From assembly GCA_963694825.1 (NCBI GenBank), contig CAVOEV010000022.1, positions 1 through 29,769 on the forward strand: DNA of 29,769 nucleotides, given 5' to 3'. Positions 8,173 to 15,837 of this stretch are shown piece by piece. The notes beneath the pieces were generated by a model. That model saw only the letters and a program-made list of their open reading frames with translations, was not told the DNA's origin and searched no databases. The translations under genes and the position numbers were made by a program. The first letter of the stretch is position 1. Each line of letters starts with the position of its first letter. The DNA comes from UBA8437 sp963694825 (GTDB taxonomy: Bacteria; Planctomycetota; Planctomycetia; Planctomycetales; Planctomycetaceae).

Positions 8173-9539
8173 CCGACGTGGTGCAGGCTGTTTTGGCCGC
8201 GAAGTCCGAGCGGAAGTCTGGAGCGGTTTCCCACCGTCGTCGGTTGGTCGTGTTGGTCTTGGGGATCTTGTGCGGGTTGTTTCTGGCCGAGGCTGCCTAC
8301 CGGATCAAGTTGGCTGTGGGGATTGGCTGGACACCGTTGGGCGTGGGGACGACGTTTCATGTTTGGAGCGAGGCGACTGTCCGCGACGACACGGTGGCCG
8401 GTTATCGCCATGATCCGGACAGGGCGGTGGTGGGGGTCCGCGTGGCTGGTGGCCGAGCGGTGTTGCGTCTCGAGCGGACGACCAATTCCTCCGGTTCGGT
8501 AGGTCCATCCGAGTCGCATGCGGATCGAGCGGCGACTCGGATCCTGGTTGTCGGCGATTCGTTCACCGAGAACCAGCGTCAGGGGACGACCTGGCCGGCG
8601 TTGCTGCAGAGTGAATTGGGCAGTCGAATCGAAGGAACGGTCTCGGTGATCAGTCGAGCTCGCAGCGGGCACGGCTTGCTGCAGATGATCGACGTGGCAG
8701 CTCGAGCCTGTACGGCGGGCGACTTCGATGTCGTGGTGGTTGCCTTCATCAGCGACGACCTGAACCGATCTCGATTCTGGCAGCAGACTCGAGTCGTCCA
8801 GAATGAGTCTCGACTGGAGACTCGACTGGATCGAACCGGCAGTGGCTGGTTGTCGCTTTCGGAGTTTTACGATTCGCGGATCGATGCCAACTGGTGTCGT
8901 CGCGTGGTAGAGGGCGAGGGAGGGGGCGAGGGAGGGGGCGGGGGCGACAAGTTGATTGCGGAGCTGGTGTCTCGGTTCGAGTTGCGCAAGAGGGACAACC
9001 CACGTCGGATCGACTATGCTTCGGTTTCCTCATCGTTTCTCTACAACCGCTTGGTCTACGGCGATCCGTTTTTCGGGATCGAGGGGATAGCGGCCGTGCC
9101 ACGGTTCTCGTGGCGGGATTTCGGTCGGGATCCGGGGATGGTGCGAGGGTTGGAGGCGTTGAGGAAGTTGGAGTCGACCGTCGTGCTGGTGCAGTTGCCT
9201 CAGTACGAGGAGATGGTCGCCGGGGCGTACCTGATGACGTCTCAGCAGCGGTCGCTGTTGCTGAGTCTCGAGCAGTTGGCCGGTTCGCCGGTGGTCGATC
9301 TGATCGAGCGTGGAGGCATTCCCGTTGAGCCGAAGTCGTTGTACCTGTTGCCAGTCGATCAGCATCCGTCGCGAGCGGGGTTGACGTGGTATGCCGATTC
9401 GGTGGCTGGAGTGGTTGAACAGATGGCGAATCCGGCCGAAGCCGGCAAGGGCATAATTGAGCTGAACTCGAACAATCGGGACGAAGCGAATGAGCGATCG
9501 GGAACTGTTGAAGCGGCTGGGGTCGGGCGAGACGATTGA
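8169..9539 (+). CDS. Membrane-anchored SGNH/GDSL hydrolase-like protein (second of pair)
   Basis: 456 aa with a GTG start overlapping the upstream stop codon by four bases (GTGA), so translation is coupled. Residues about 24-45 form a membrane helix after a basic SHRRR segment. ILVVGDSFTENQ carries the block-I Ser131; a Gly in ARSGHGLLQ, AFISDDLNRS in place of the usual GND, and DQHPSRAG (Asp397, His399) near the C-terminus fill the other blocks. The block-III Asn is therefore shifted or altered, so activity may differ from that of the first copy. A low-complexity Gly/Glu linker (about 250-260) is encoded by a G-rich duplication. The C-terminal ~30 residues overlap the next gene by 50 bp and look unstructured. 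Paired hydrolases suggest sequential or partner action on one exported polymer; this is inference. Confidence 0.78.
   Translation: MTDVVQAVLAAKSERKSGAVSHRRRLVVLVLGILCGLFLAEAAYRIKLAVGIGWTPLGVGTTFHVWSEATVRDDTVAGYRHDPDRAVVGVRVAGGRAVLRLERTTNSSGSVGPSESHADRAATRILVVGDSFTENQRQGTTWPALLQSELGSRIEGTVSVISRARSGHGLLQMIDVAARACTAGDFDVVVVAFISDDLNRSRFWQQTRVVQNESRLETRLDRTGSGWLSLSEFYDSRIDANWCRRVVEGEGGGEGGGGGDKLIAELVSRFELRKRDNPRRIDYASVSSSFLYNRLVYGDPFFGIEGIAAVPRFSWRDFGRDPGMVRGLEALRKLESTVVLVQLPQYEEMVAGAYLMTSQQRSLLLSLEQLAGSPVVDLIERGGIPVEPKSLYLLPVDQHPSRAGLTWYADSVAGVVEQMANPAEAGKGIIELNSNNRDEANERSGTVEAAGVGRDD
8916..8939. repeat. 12-bp G-rich duplication within SGNH hydrolase 2
   Basis: Two exact copies of GAGGGAGGGGGC (8916-8927, 8928-8939) followed by GGGGGC encode a Gly/Glu linker. 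The purine-only G-runs could also form a G-quadruplex in the coding strand. Confidence 0.8.
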
Positions 9540-11895
9540 GCAGGTGTCGGCATCAGCTGGCTGGGATCGTGCGGAGTTCGACGAGTGGTGGCGTGAGGTG
9601 CTGGCCGGTCGGCTGTCGGATGTCGAGTCGAGTCGGTCGGTGGATGTCGCGGCGGGTGTGCGGATTGTCCGCGACGATCGCGGTATTCCTCATATCCAGG
9701 CCGACAACGACAGCGACCTATTTTTCGGTTTCGGGCTGGCCATGGCCGAGGACCGTTTGTTCCAGTTGGATTACCTGCGTCGAAAGGGCCTGGGTCGCCT
9801 GGCAGAGATTCTCGGGCCGGACGGTTTGGAAAACGACCTGCTTGCCCGCACGGTCGGTTTGAACCGGATTGCGAGTGCTCAGTGGGACGAGATGCCCGAG
9901 GAGTCTCGTGGGCTGACCGAGTCGTTCGCACGCGGCATCAATGCTCAGATCGAGTCCTTGACCGATGCGACGTGGCCGGTCGAGTTCGACCTGTTGGATT
10001 ACCGTCCCGAGCCGTTTGACGGTGTAGATTTGCTGGCGATCGAGACCGAGTTTCGCTGGTATCTGACTGGTCGGTTTCCGGTCATCGTGATTCCCGAGTT
10101 GGCTCGGCGTCGATTGGGTGATGGCGAATTGCTAGAGGAATTTTTACGAGGCGAGGTTGAGGACGAGGCGGTTTTTCCGGCGGGTTTATGGGATCGGCCA
10201 GTTGGCGGCGATTCCGATCCGACCGATCCGGTTGGAGCGGTGGTGGGCGACCCGGAGGGTGCGATCGGGAGCAACAACTGGGTGGCGTCGGGTGAGCGGA
10301 CCGTGGGGGGGCGTCCGATGGTAGCCAGTGATCCTCATATTGCCTTCGAAGCGGTCAGTTGTTGGTACCAGGTACATTTGTGTGGCGGGTCGTTCGACGT
10401 GGCGGGCATGGCGTACGTCGGCATCCCGGCGGTGATGTTTGGTCGGACGCCCGGTGTGGGTTGGGGGATCACGAACAACATTTGTTCGCAGCGAGACCTA
10501 TACCAGGAGCGGACCGACGAGTTGCATCCGGGTTGTTTCGAGTACGACGGCGAGTGGGAGTTGGCTGGCGAGTTGACCGAGCGAATCGAGGTTCGGGGCG
10601 AGTCGGCGGTCGACCGCACGGTCCGGTTTTCTCGCAACGGTCCCCTGGTCGACGATCTACTGCCATCTCCGGCCAACCGCACGGGTCCGGTCTCGTTGAA
10701 GTGGCTGGGTGCGTATGGCGGTGGTTGGATCGAGGCCTTGCAGGGAATGGGCCGTGCCGGTTCGGTTGAGGAGTTCCGCAACGCGATGCGGCCGTGGCAC
10801 GTGCCGACGTTTGTGTTGGCGATTGCCGACACGGAGGGTCGGATCGCGATGCAGTGTAGTGGTCGCGTGCCGTATCGCGAGTCGTTGTGTCGCGGCTACC
10901 GGCGTGGCTGGGATCCTAAGGATGCCTGGGTCGGGTTGATTCCTGTCGAGGGGATGCCCGGTGCGGTGGATCCCGAGCGAGGCTGGTTGGGCAGTGCGAA
11001 CAACCGGATCACCGACGACAGTTATCCGTACCGGATGTTCGGTTGTTGGACGAGCGGGCACCGGGGACGTCGGATTCGCGAGATGTTCGAGTCGCACGAC
11101 GGGTTGGTGGATCGTCACGAGTTTGCTCGGATGCAGTTGGACGTGGTGTCGGGCCGGGCGGCGGAGTGTGTGGGTGGTTTGGTAAGTGTCTTGCGAGTGA
11201 GCGGCGACGATCGGCTTGTTGGTGCGGGGAAAGTCCTTTCAAATTGGGACGGAGAGTGTGGTGCCGAGTCGATCGGTCCATCGTTGTTCAACGTGTTTTA
11301 TCGGACGTGGTGCCGACGTGTGGCCGAGGCGAGATTCGAGGCCGACGAGATCGAGTTGATGGCGAAGGGAGTCGAAGCGGTGGCGGCCGCGTTGTTGGAT
11401 TCGGATTCTCATGGCTGGTTTGTCGACGAGGCGAGTCGTCGTGGTGAGATCGAGTCGGCGATGCGTGAGGCTTTGGAGACCTTGTCGAGTCGGCTGGGCG
11501 AAGAGATGGGGGATTGGCGTTGGGGTCGATTGCATCGGATGCCGTTGCGGCATGTGTTGTCGGCCCGTGGGAGCCTGGGCGAGTTGCTCGACCACGGTGG
11601 AGCGGGAGTGGGTGGCGACATGGTAACGGTGGGCAACACTGGTTTGGGGCCAGACTGGGAGGCCGCCAGTGGGGCGGGGTACCGTCACGTCGTCGACCTG
11701 GCCGACGATCCACCGGGCTTGTGGACGATTGACGGGCAGGGGCAATCGGGGCAGCCTGGTAGTCCGCACTACGACGATCAGTACGCCGAGTGGTTGGCCG
11801 GCGAATTGCGATTTTTGCCGTTGGGTTGTGAGGTCGCAGGTGTGAGTGTCCAGGAGTTGAAGCCGAGGAGCGGTTTGGATGAGGAGGTTGGCTGA
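9490..11895 (+). CDS. Penicillin acylase family N-terminal-nucleophile amidase (S45)
   Basis: 801 aa, full length for the family. The proenzyme is normally cut autocatalytically to expose a Ser at the beta-chain N-terminus. Here GAIGSNNWVASG fits this site exactly, with Ser261 as nucleophile and cleavage expected after Gly260. Other signatures: VRIVRDDRGIPHIQA and FGFGLAMAEDRLFQLDYLRR in the alpha chain, VASDPHI after the nucleophile, GWGITNN, and GWLGSANNRITDD with Asn504/Asn505 as the likely oxyanion-hole Asn. Family members hydrolyse amides of penicillins, N-acyl-homoserine lactones, or acylated peptides and lipids. There is no signal peptide; residues 1-50 are a hydrophilic segment (LLKRLGSGETIEQVSASAGW) resembling a small helical domain, unusual for an enzyme family that is mostly periplasmic. 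The start overlaps the previous gene by 50 bp. Confidence 0.93.
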   Translation: MSDRELLKRLGSGETIEQVSASAGWDRAEFDEWWREVLAGRLSDVESSRSVDVAAGVRIVRDDRGIPHIQADNDSDLFFGFGLAMAEDRLFQLDYLRRKGLGRLAEILGPDGLENDLLARTVGLNRIASAQWDEMPEESRGLTESFARGINAQIESLTDATWPVEFDLLDYRPEPFDGVDLLAIETEFRWYLTGRFPVIVIPELARRRLGDGELLEEFLRGEVEDEAVFPAGLWDRPVGGDSDPTDPVGAVVGDPEGAIGSNNWVASGERTVGGRPMVASDPHIAFEAVSCWYQVHLCGGSFDVAGMAYVGIPAVMFGRTPGVGWGITNNICSQRDLYQERTDELHPGCFEYDGEWELAGELTERIEVRGESAVDRTVRFSRNGPLVDDLLPSPANRTGPVSLKWLGAYGGGWIEALQGMGRAGSVEEFRNAMRPWHVPTFVLAIADTEGRIAMQCSGRVPYRESLCRGYRRGWDPKDAWVGLIPVEGMPGAVDPERGWLGSANNRITDDSYPYRMFGCWTSGHRGRRIREMFESHDGLVDRHEFARMQLDVVSGRAAECVGGLVSVLRVSGDDRLVGAGKVLSNWDGECGAESIGPSLFNVFYRTWCRRVAEARFEADEIELMAKGVEAVAAALLDSDSHGWFVDEASRRGEIESAMREALETLSSRLGEEMGDWRWGRLHRMPLRHVLSARGSLGELLDHGGAGVGGDMVTVGNTGLGPDWEAASGAGYRHVVDLADDPPGLWTIDGQGQSGQPGSPHYDDQYAEWLAGELRFLPLGCEVAGVSVQELKPRSGLDEEVG

Positions 11896-11897
11896 AA

Positions 11898-12572
11898 ATG
11901 CCAGTGCTGTTGATCCGTCACGCTCAGTCTGTCAACAACTCGCTGCCCGAGGAGCGTCGGACGGCCGACCCAGGATTGACCGAGTTGGGCCTCGAGCAGT
12001 CGCAGCGGTTGGCGGTCCGATTGAAGCAGTGGCAGCCGGAACGGTTGTTGAGCAGTGCATTTCGTCGGACGATGGAAACGACTCGCGTGGTGTCTGCCGC
12101 GACCGGTTTGACGCCGGAAGTGTTGGTTGAGGTTCACGAGCAGGGAGGTTGCCAGGCGGGTGCGGCACCGGAGGTTTACCAGGGTCAGCCGGGTTTGACG
12201 CGTTCGGAGATTGTCGAGGAGTTTGGGGACTGGGAGTTGCCGGATTCGATCGATGAAGCGGGTTGGTGGAAGTGTGGGCGTTGGGAGCGTCCGGACGAAG
12301 CCGAAGAAAGGGCTCGCGGGGCGGCGGCTTTGCTGATGTCTCGATTCGGTGATAGCCCGGCCCGGGTGGCGGTGATCACTCACGGGATGTTCAAACCGAT
12401 CTTGGTCTCGGCATTGCTGGGCCGCCCGTTCATCGGCAACGAGTGGCTTGGTGACTTGTACAACACGTCGGTCACTCAGCTCGAGTTGTCGGCGGGTGGC
12501 GTGCGGCTTGAGAGTTACAACGACACGTCGCACTTGTGCGATGGCGGCAACGCCGAGTTGCTTTCGGCCTAG
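11898..12572 (+). CDS. Histidine phosphatase superfamily protein (phosphoglycerate mutase-like)
   Basis: 224 aa. The start is two bases after the stop of the acylase gene, so it is co-transcribed. Branch-1 histidine phosphatase signatures: LLIRHAQSVNN with Arg7 and His8 (the phosphorylated His), SSAFRRTMETT with Arg56, and VITHGMFKPIL with His162. These make the usual R-H-R-H pocket. No signal peptide, so cytoplasmic. The insert between about 80 and 125 (EQGGCQAG, WWKCGRWERPDEAEERARG) is close to that of small broad-specificity phosphatases rather than true glycolytic GpmA. The substrate is unknown. Its TAG stop lies in a CTAG palindrome shared with the opposite-strand amidohydrolase stop. 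Confidence 0.88.
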   Translation: MPVLLIRHAQSVNNSLPEERRTADPGLTELGLEQSQRLAVRLKQWQPERLLSSAFRRTMETTRVVSAATGLTPEVLVEVHEQGGCQAGAAPEVYQGQPGLTRSEIVEEFGDWELPDSIDEAGWWKCGRWERPDEAEERARGAAALLMSRFGDSPARVAVITHGMFKPILVSALLGRPFIGNEWLGDLYNTSVTQLELSAGGVRLESYNDTSHLCDGGNAELLSA

Positions 12573-13603
12573 CTTGCGGTTGGTCGGTTGTCTTGTCGCG
12601 AGAACCAGAGTTTTTGAGCGGTGGTTCCGAGTACGGCTCGCTTGGTGTCGGGGTCGAGGCCGAGTTCGTGAGTGAAGATTTTCAGGTGTTGGGCGTAGCT
12701 GATGTGTTGATTCTTGAGCCAGAGTTCGCAGGGGAAATCGCTGCCCCAGACACAGCGGTCGGCCCCGAACGCCTTGATCACCTCGAGACAGGCCGTGTGC
12801 AGGTCCTTGCCGGGGAAGCCCATCCGGGTTCCGGTCGGGATGAAGGTCAGCTTGGCGTGGACGTTCTTGAGCTTGGCGAGATCTTGCATGTCGGCGAGGG
12901 TGGCTTCGAGAGTGTTTCCGGCGGCGAGGTTCAGGCAGTGGTCGATGACGACATTGAGTTTCGGGTGAGCGGCGGCCATTTCGGCCACCTGCGGCTTGAG
13001 TTCCCGGGAGGTGAGTGAATTGATGACGATTCCCAGTCGTTGGGCCGTCTCCCACAGACGGCGAACTCCGGGCGCGTCGATCCGGCCGTCCTGGCCCGGG
13101 ATGCTTCGCATTCCGCGAACGTTGGATTTCTCGACCAGGTACTCCAGGACCCAGGGATTCTGAGGCTGGTCGGGGTCGAGCGTACAGATGCCGACCATGA
13201 CGTCATTGTGGCGACGGGCCGAGTCGGCGGTGAAGCGGTTGTCGAAACGGTAGTAGGTGCTGGTCTGGACGGCGGTCACATGGTCGACGCCGTTTTGTTT
13301 CATGGTTTTGAGGAGATGAGCGACGGTGCCGGTGCCAGCTGGAGGACGCAGTGGTTTGGGGATTGTCGGGTAATGTTTCTCTTCTTCGGGTGTGCCATAG
13401 ATGTGAGCGTGGCAGTCGACGATGACGAGTTTCGGTTTCTTTTTCGGGTTGTTGACCAGCAGGTTGTCGCTGGGTGCGCTCGATGCGGCCGATGCGGCCG
13501 ATGCGGCCGAGTGGAATGTGGCTGCGGTGGCTGCGGTGGCTGCGGTGGCTGCGGTGTTGGTGAGGAACTGTCGTCTGTCGAGGGGTGATGGATGATCGGT
13601 CAT
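12569..13603 (-). CDS. Tat-exported amidohydrolase (amidohydrolase_2 / TIM-barrel metal-dependent hydrolase)
   Basis: 344 aa from ATG 13603-13601. The N-terminus carries the twin-arginine motif DRRQFL (Arg10, Arg11) followed by an Ala/Thr-rich stretch, so export as a folded protein is expected. The mature part starts with LVIVDCHAHIYG (His65 and His67, the HxH metal pair), then VIDHCLNL (third His) and WGSDFPCELW with the Asp of the final strand, the usual metal site of amidohydrolase_2 enzymes (decarboxylases and lactonases such as 2-pyrone-4,6-dicarboxylate hydrolase). The substrate cannot be assigned. The Ala-rich segment of the signal is built from 9-bp repeats. It is convergent with the histidine phosphatase (stops overlap) and divergent from the first selenoprotein gene across a 247-bp gap. 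Confidence 0.87.
   Translation of the reverse strand: MTDHPSPLDRRQFLTNTAATAATAATAATFHSAASAASAASSAPSDNLLVNNPKKKPKLVIVDCHAHIYGTPEEEKHYPTIPKPLRPPAGTGTVAHLLKTMKQNGVDHVTAVQTSTYYRFDNRFTADSARRHNDVMVGICTLDPDQPQNPWVLEYLVEKSNVRGMRSIPGQDGRIDAPGVRRLWETAQRLGIVINSLTSRELKPQVAEMAAAHPKLNVVIDHCLNLAAGNTLEATLADMQDLAKLKNVHAKLTFIPTGTRMGFPGKDLHTACLEVIKAFGADRCVWGSDFPCELWLKNQHISYAQHLKIFTHELGLDPDTKRAVLGTTAQKLWFSRQDNRPTAS
13481..13554. repeat. Two 9-bp minisatellites inside the Tat signal region
   Basis: Three exact copies of CGATGCGGC at 13481-13507 and four of TGGCTGCGG at 13519-13554. Both keep frame and encode Ala-Ser-Ala and Thr-Ala-Ala units after the hydrophobic start of the Tat signal, so copy-number changes would only lengthen or shorten a flexible segment. 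Confidence 0.9.
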
Positions 13604-13850
13604 GGTGTGTGTCTCTTGGGTTCGGTCAGTCCGAGAGCAGAGTGTCGGCATCATATCTCAACGCGGTTGTGCGTGCGTGTTTCGGTTGAGTGGCCGAGTT
13701 GGAGTTTTTCCGAGTCGCGAGAATTGCGGCTTGCATTCTTGTTCTGGCGAGTCGTATCAGCGATTCTACAGTGACACGATTGATGCGATTCAGGCCCGTG
13801 TTGGGTCGTCCCCGAAAACACTAGCAGCGAGTCTGCTGGAGGAGCGAGTG

Positions 13851-15767
13851 ATGAAGACGATGTCACGTGTTGGTCTGTCGGCGTTGATGACAGCGGCTTT
13901 GCTGTTGTCGTCAGCTTCAGCGATGGCCCAGGCGAAGAAACACTCGCCCGCGGACTTGGCGGTCGGCAAGTTGGCTCCGGAGATCAGCGGAGTGGATGTC
14001 GACGGTCGCAAGTTCAAGCTCAGCGATTACCGCGGCAAGGTTGTGGTACTCGATTTCTGGGGCGATTGGTGACCTCCTTGCCGGGCGATGTACCCCCACG
14101 AGCGGTCGCTCGTGAAGCGTTTGGCGAACCAGCCTTTTGTCTTGATCGGGATCAACAGTGACCCGAAGGCTCGTCTGCGAACGGCGATGAAAGCCAACAA
14201 CATCACTTGGCGTTCGTTCTGGGACGGCGGCAGGACGGGCGGTCCGATCGCGAGTGCCTGGGGAGTGCGGGGTTGGCCGACGATCTACGTGGTCGATGAC
14301 CGTGGAGTGATCCGCTACAAGAACGTCCGTGGTCCAGCGATGGACACGGCGGTCGACACGTTGTTGGCCAAGACATCGAGCAACTTGACTGAGAGTCTGT
14401 CGAGCGTGAAGCCCCAGGAGCGGGGCATGGCGGCCTATTACCTGGGTTCTTCTGGAGTGAAGGGGGCCAGGGGCGCGATTGCGAACCTGCTTGAGGATTC
14501 TGATCCGGTGGTTCGCCAGCGAGCGGCCACGGGTTTGGCGTTGTTGGGTGACAAGACGGATCCGTTGCTCGAGTTGCTTCGCAAGGCGACGAGTGACGAG
14601 AACCCGGCGGTGCAGGTTGCCAGCCTGGAGGTCCTGGGCCGAGTTGGTGACACCGATTCGACGAAGATCATCATCGAGGCATTGAATGCGAAGGATTCGG
14701 GCGTGGTTGTCGCTGCGATCGGCAGTGCCGGTGCGTTGAAGGCGAGCCAGGCGGTTGGCGCCTTGAAGACTCTGACGGCTCACGACGAGGCGTCCGTTTC
14801 TCAAGCGGCGATCGCGGCCTTGGGTCAGATTGGTGGCCAGGCGGGAACGGCGGCGTTGAAGGCGCTGGCATCCCAGCCAGAGCATCCGGCTCGAGTGAGG
14901 ATTGCTGCGGCATTGTTCCAATCTGGCGACAAGTCCCAGGGCGACGCGTTCCGGACGTTTCTTGTTGACGAGTCTGTTTCGGTACGTCGTGAAGCGGTGG
15001 CGGCTCTGGCAAGTCTCGACGGGCTGGAGACTCGGTCGCTGTACCTCGTGGCACTGAAGGACCAGGATGCGGAAGTCCGCAACCTGGCTCGTGGTGTGTT
15101 GGGCAAGAGCGAGGATCCGAAGATTCAGCAGGCTCTGAAGGACGTCCTGTCTCTGGAAGTCGACGACCTGGTGCCGAAGTTGCGGGATCGCAAGACGGTC
15201 GGCAAAGCCAGCGGTCAGTTGGTGGCGTTGGGCGCGGATGTCGTTCCGTTGTTGATGGAGCGTCTAGGTGCCGAGAAGACTGGAGCCGGTCAGGACGGAA
15301 TTGCCCGCACGATATTTGGTTTGCGGAGCAAGAAGCCGGTGGCTGCGACATTGCAAGCGGGTTTGACGAGCGAGGTCGACGTGATCCGTGGTTGGTCGGC
15401 TTTCCTGCTTCATTTCAGTGGCCCCAGTCCGAAGCTCCTGCCGACCTTGGCGGAATTCGCCGCGAGCGATCATGAAGTGTTGAATCACCGATCGGCGAGT
15501 GCCCTGGGCCGTTACAAGGACCAGAGTGCGACCGATGCCTTGTCGGCATCCGTGAAGAAGGCTGGCGGTGCGAAATCGGCTGTGTTGGTCCGCACGGCCA
15601 TCTTGTCGTTGTCGCGTCAGGACACTCCGGCGGCGGCCACAGTCTTGGGCGAGTTGCTCGAGAATCCCAAGCTGCGTGAGCAGGCCAAGTCGGCTTTGAA
15701 GCGGATGAAGACACCGAAAGCGAAGACGTATCTGAAATCTGCAGCGGCAACGGCCGCGGCAGAGTAA
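13851..15767 (+). CDS. Exported TlpA/thioredoxin-like selenoprotein fused to HEAT repeats, copy 1 (TGA at codon 74 read as Sec)
   Basis: 638 aa with Sec74 when the TGA at 14070 is decoded. ATG 13851 has GGAGG eight bases upstream. Residues 1-27 form a Sec signal peptide (LMTAALLLSSASAMAQ). Residues about 33-170 are a TlpA/redoxin-like domain: LAPEISGVDVDGRKF, GKVVVLDFWGDW-U-PPCRAMYPHE with the active site U74-P-P-C77, FVLIGINSD and the cis-Pro loop GVRGWPTIYVVD (Pro143). The frame is unbroken on both sides of the TGA and the thioredoxin fold needs both halves. A Cys in this place is what the family has (established), so Sec replaces the attacking Cys. Residues about 190-630 are HEAT repeats (for example DPVVRQRAATGLALLG, ASVRREAV-like units), probably a partner-binding solenoid. 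Expected role: thiol/disulfide or peroxide redox chemistry outside the cytoplasm. Without readthrough only a 73-aa fragment forms. Confidence 0.87.
14070..14072 (+). other. Selenocysteine codon (TGA), copy 1
   Basis: TGA lies in frame between the codons for GDW and PPC. It occupies the first Cys position of the WCxxC site of TlpA-like proteins. Other genes in the window end in TGA, so a general TGA-to-Trp code change is excluded. Confidence 0.85.
14078..14127 (+). promoter_or_regulatory. SECIS-like stem-loop, copy 1
   Basis: The upper stem is seven perfect pairs, 14097-14103 with 14108-14114 (CACGAGC / GCTCGTG), closing the four-base loop GGTC at 14104-14107. A lower stem pairs 14078-14087 with 14118-14127 over ten positions including four G-T pairs, with an asymmetric internal loop. 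The loop begins 31 nt after the TGA. Bacterial SECIS elements lie in the coding region just past the UGA, with a short apical loop carrying G at its start; E. coli fdhF has GGUC in its loop (established). Pairing was done by hand and not energy-evaluated. Confidence 0.72.
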
Positions 15768-15837
15768 TGGAACAGGATACCGGCTGTTGGGACTCGAATT
15801 GAGTTTCGGGGTTTTGGTATCCAGAGGGACAATCCTC

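Larger units (their letters stand above)
13920..14532. repeat. 613-bp direct repeat, copy A (redox domain of selenoprotein 1)
   Basis: Read by eye, this block matches 15901-16513 base for base, third codon positions included. It runs from the end of the signal peptide through the whole TlpA domain into the first HEAT unit. Sequence differs on both sides: one mismatch at 13919, and sharp divergence from 14533 onward. Confidence 0.9.

Noticed and set aside
13731..13760. Possible sigma-70-like promoter (TTGCAT, 18 bp, TATCAG) before the first selenoprotein gene
   Set aside because: Matches only about half of each consensus hexamer; not better than background.
13851..14072. Selenoprotein genes read as pseudogenes with a nonsense mutation
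   Set aside because: Two copies keep the frame on both sides, the TGA sits exactly at the catalytic Cys position, and a SECIS-like hairpin follows. Random nonsense would not be expected there. Still open until Sec machinery is found in the genome.
14070..14072. TGA reassigned to Trp
   Set aside because: Many genes in the window end with TGA (for example 652-654, 8170-8172, 11893-11895), and Trp would not replace the active-site Cys.
14088..15767. Independent HEAT-repeat gene starting at the internal ATG 14088 (and its twin at 16069)
   Set aside because: The frame is continuous with the upstream signal peptide and first half of a thioredoxin fold; starting here would leave half a fold with no first strand and no signal peptide.
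15775..15822. Inverted repeat GGATACC/GGTATCC between the two selenoprotein genes as terminator
   Set aside because: Only 7-bp arms 34 bp apart without a T-run; likely chance.
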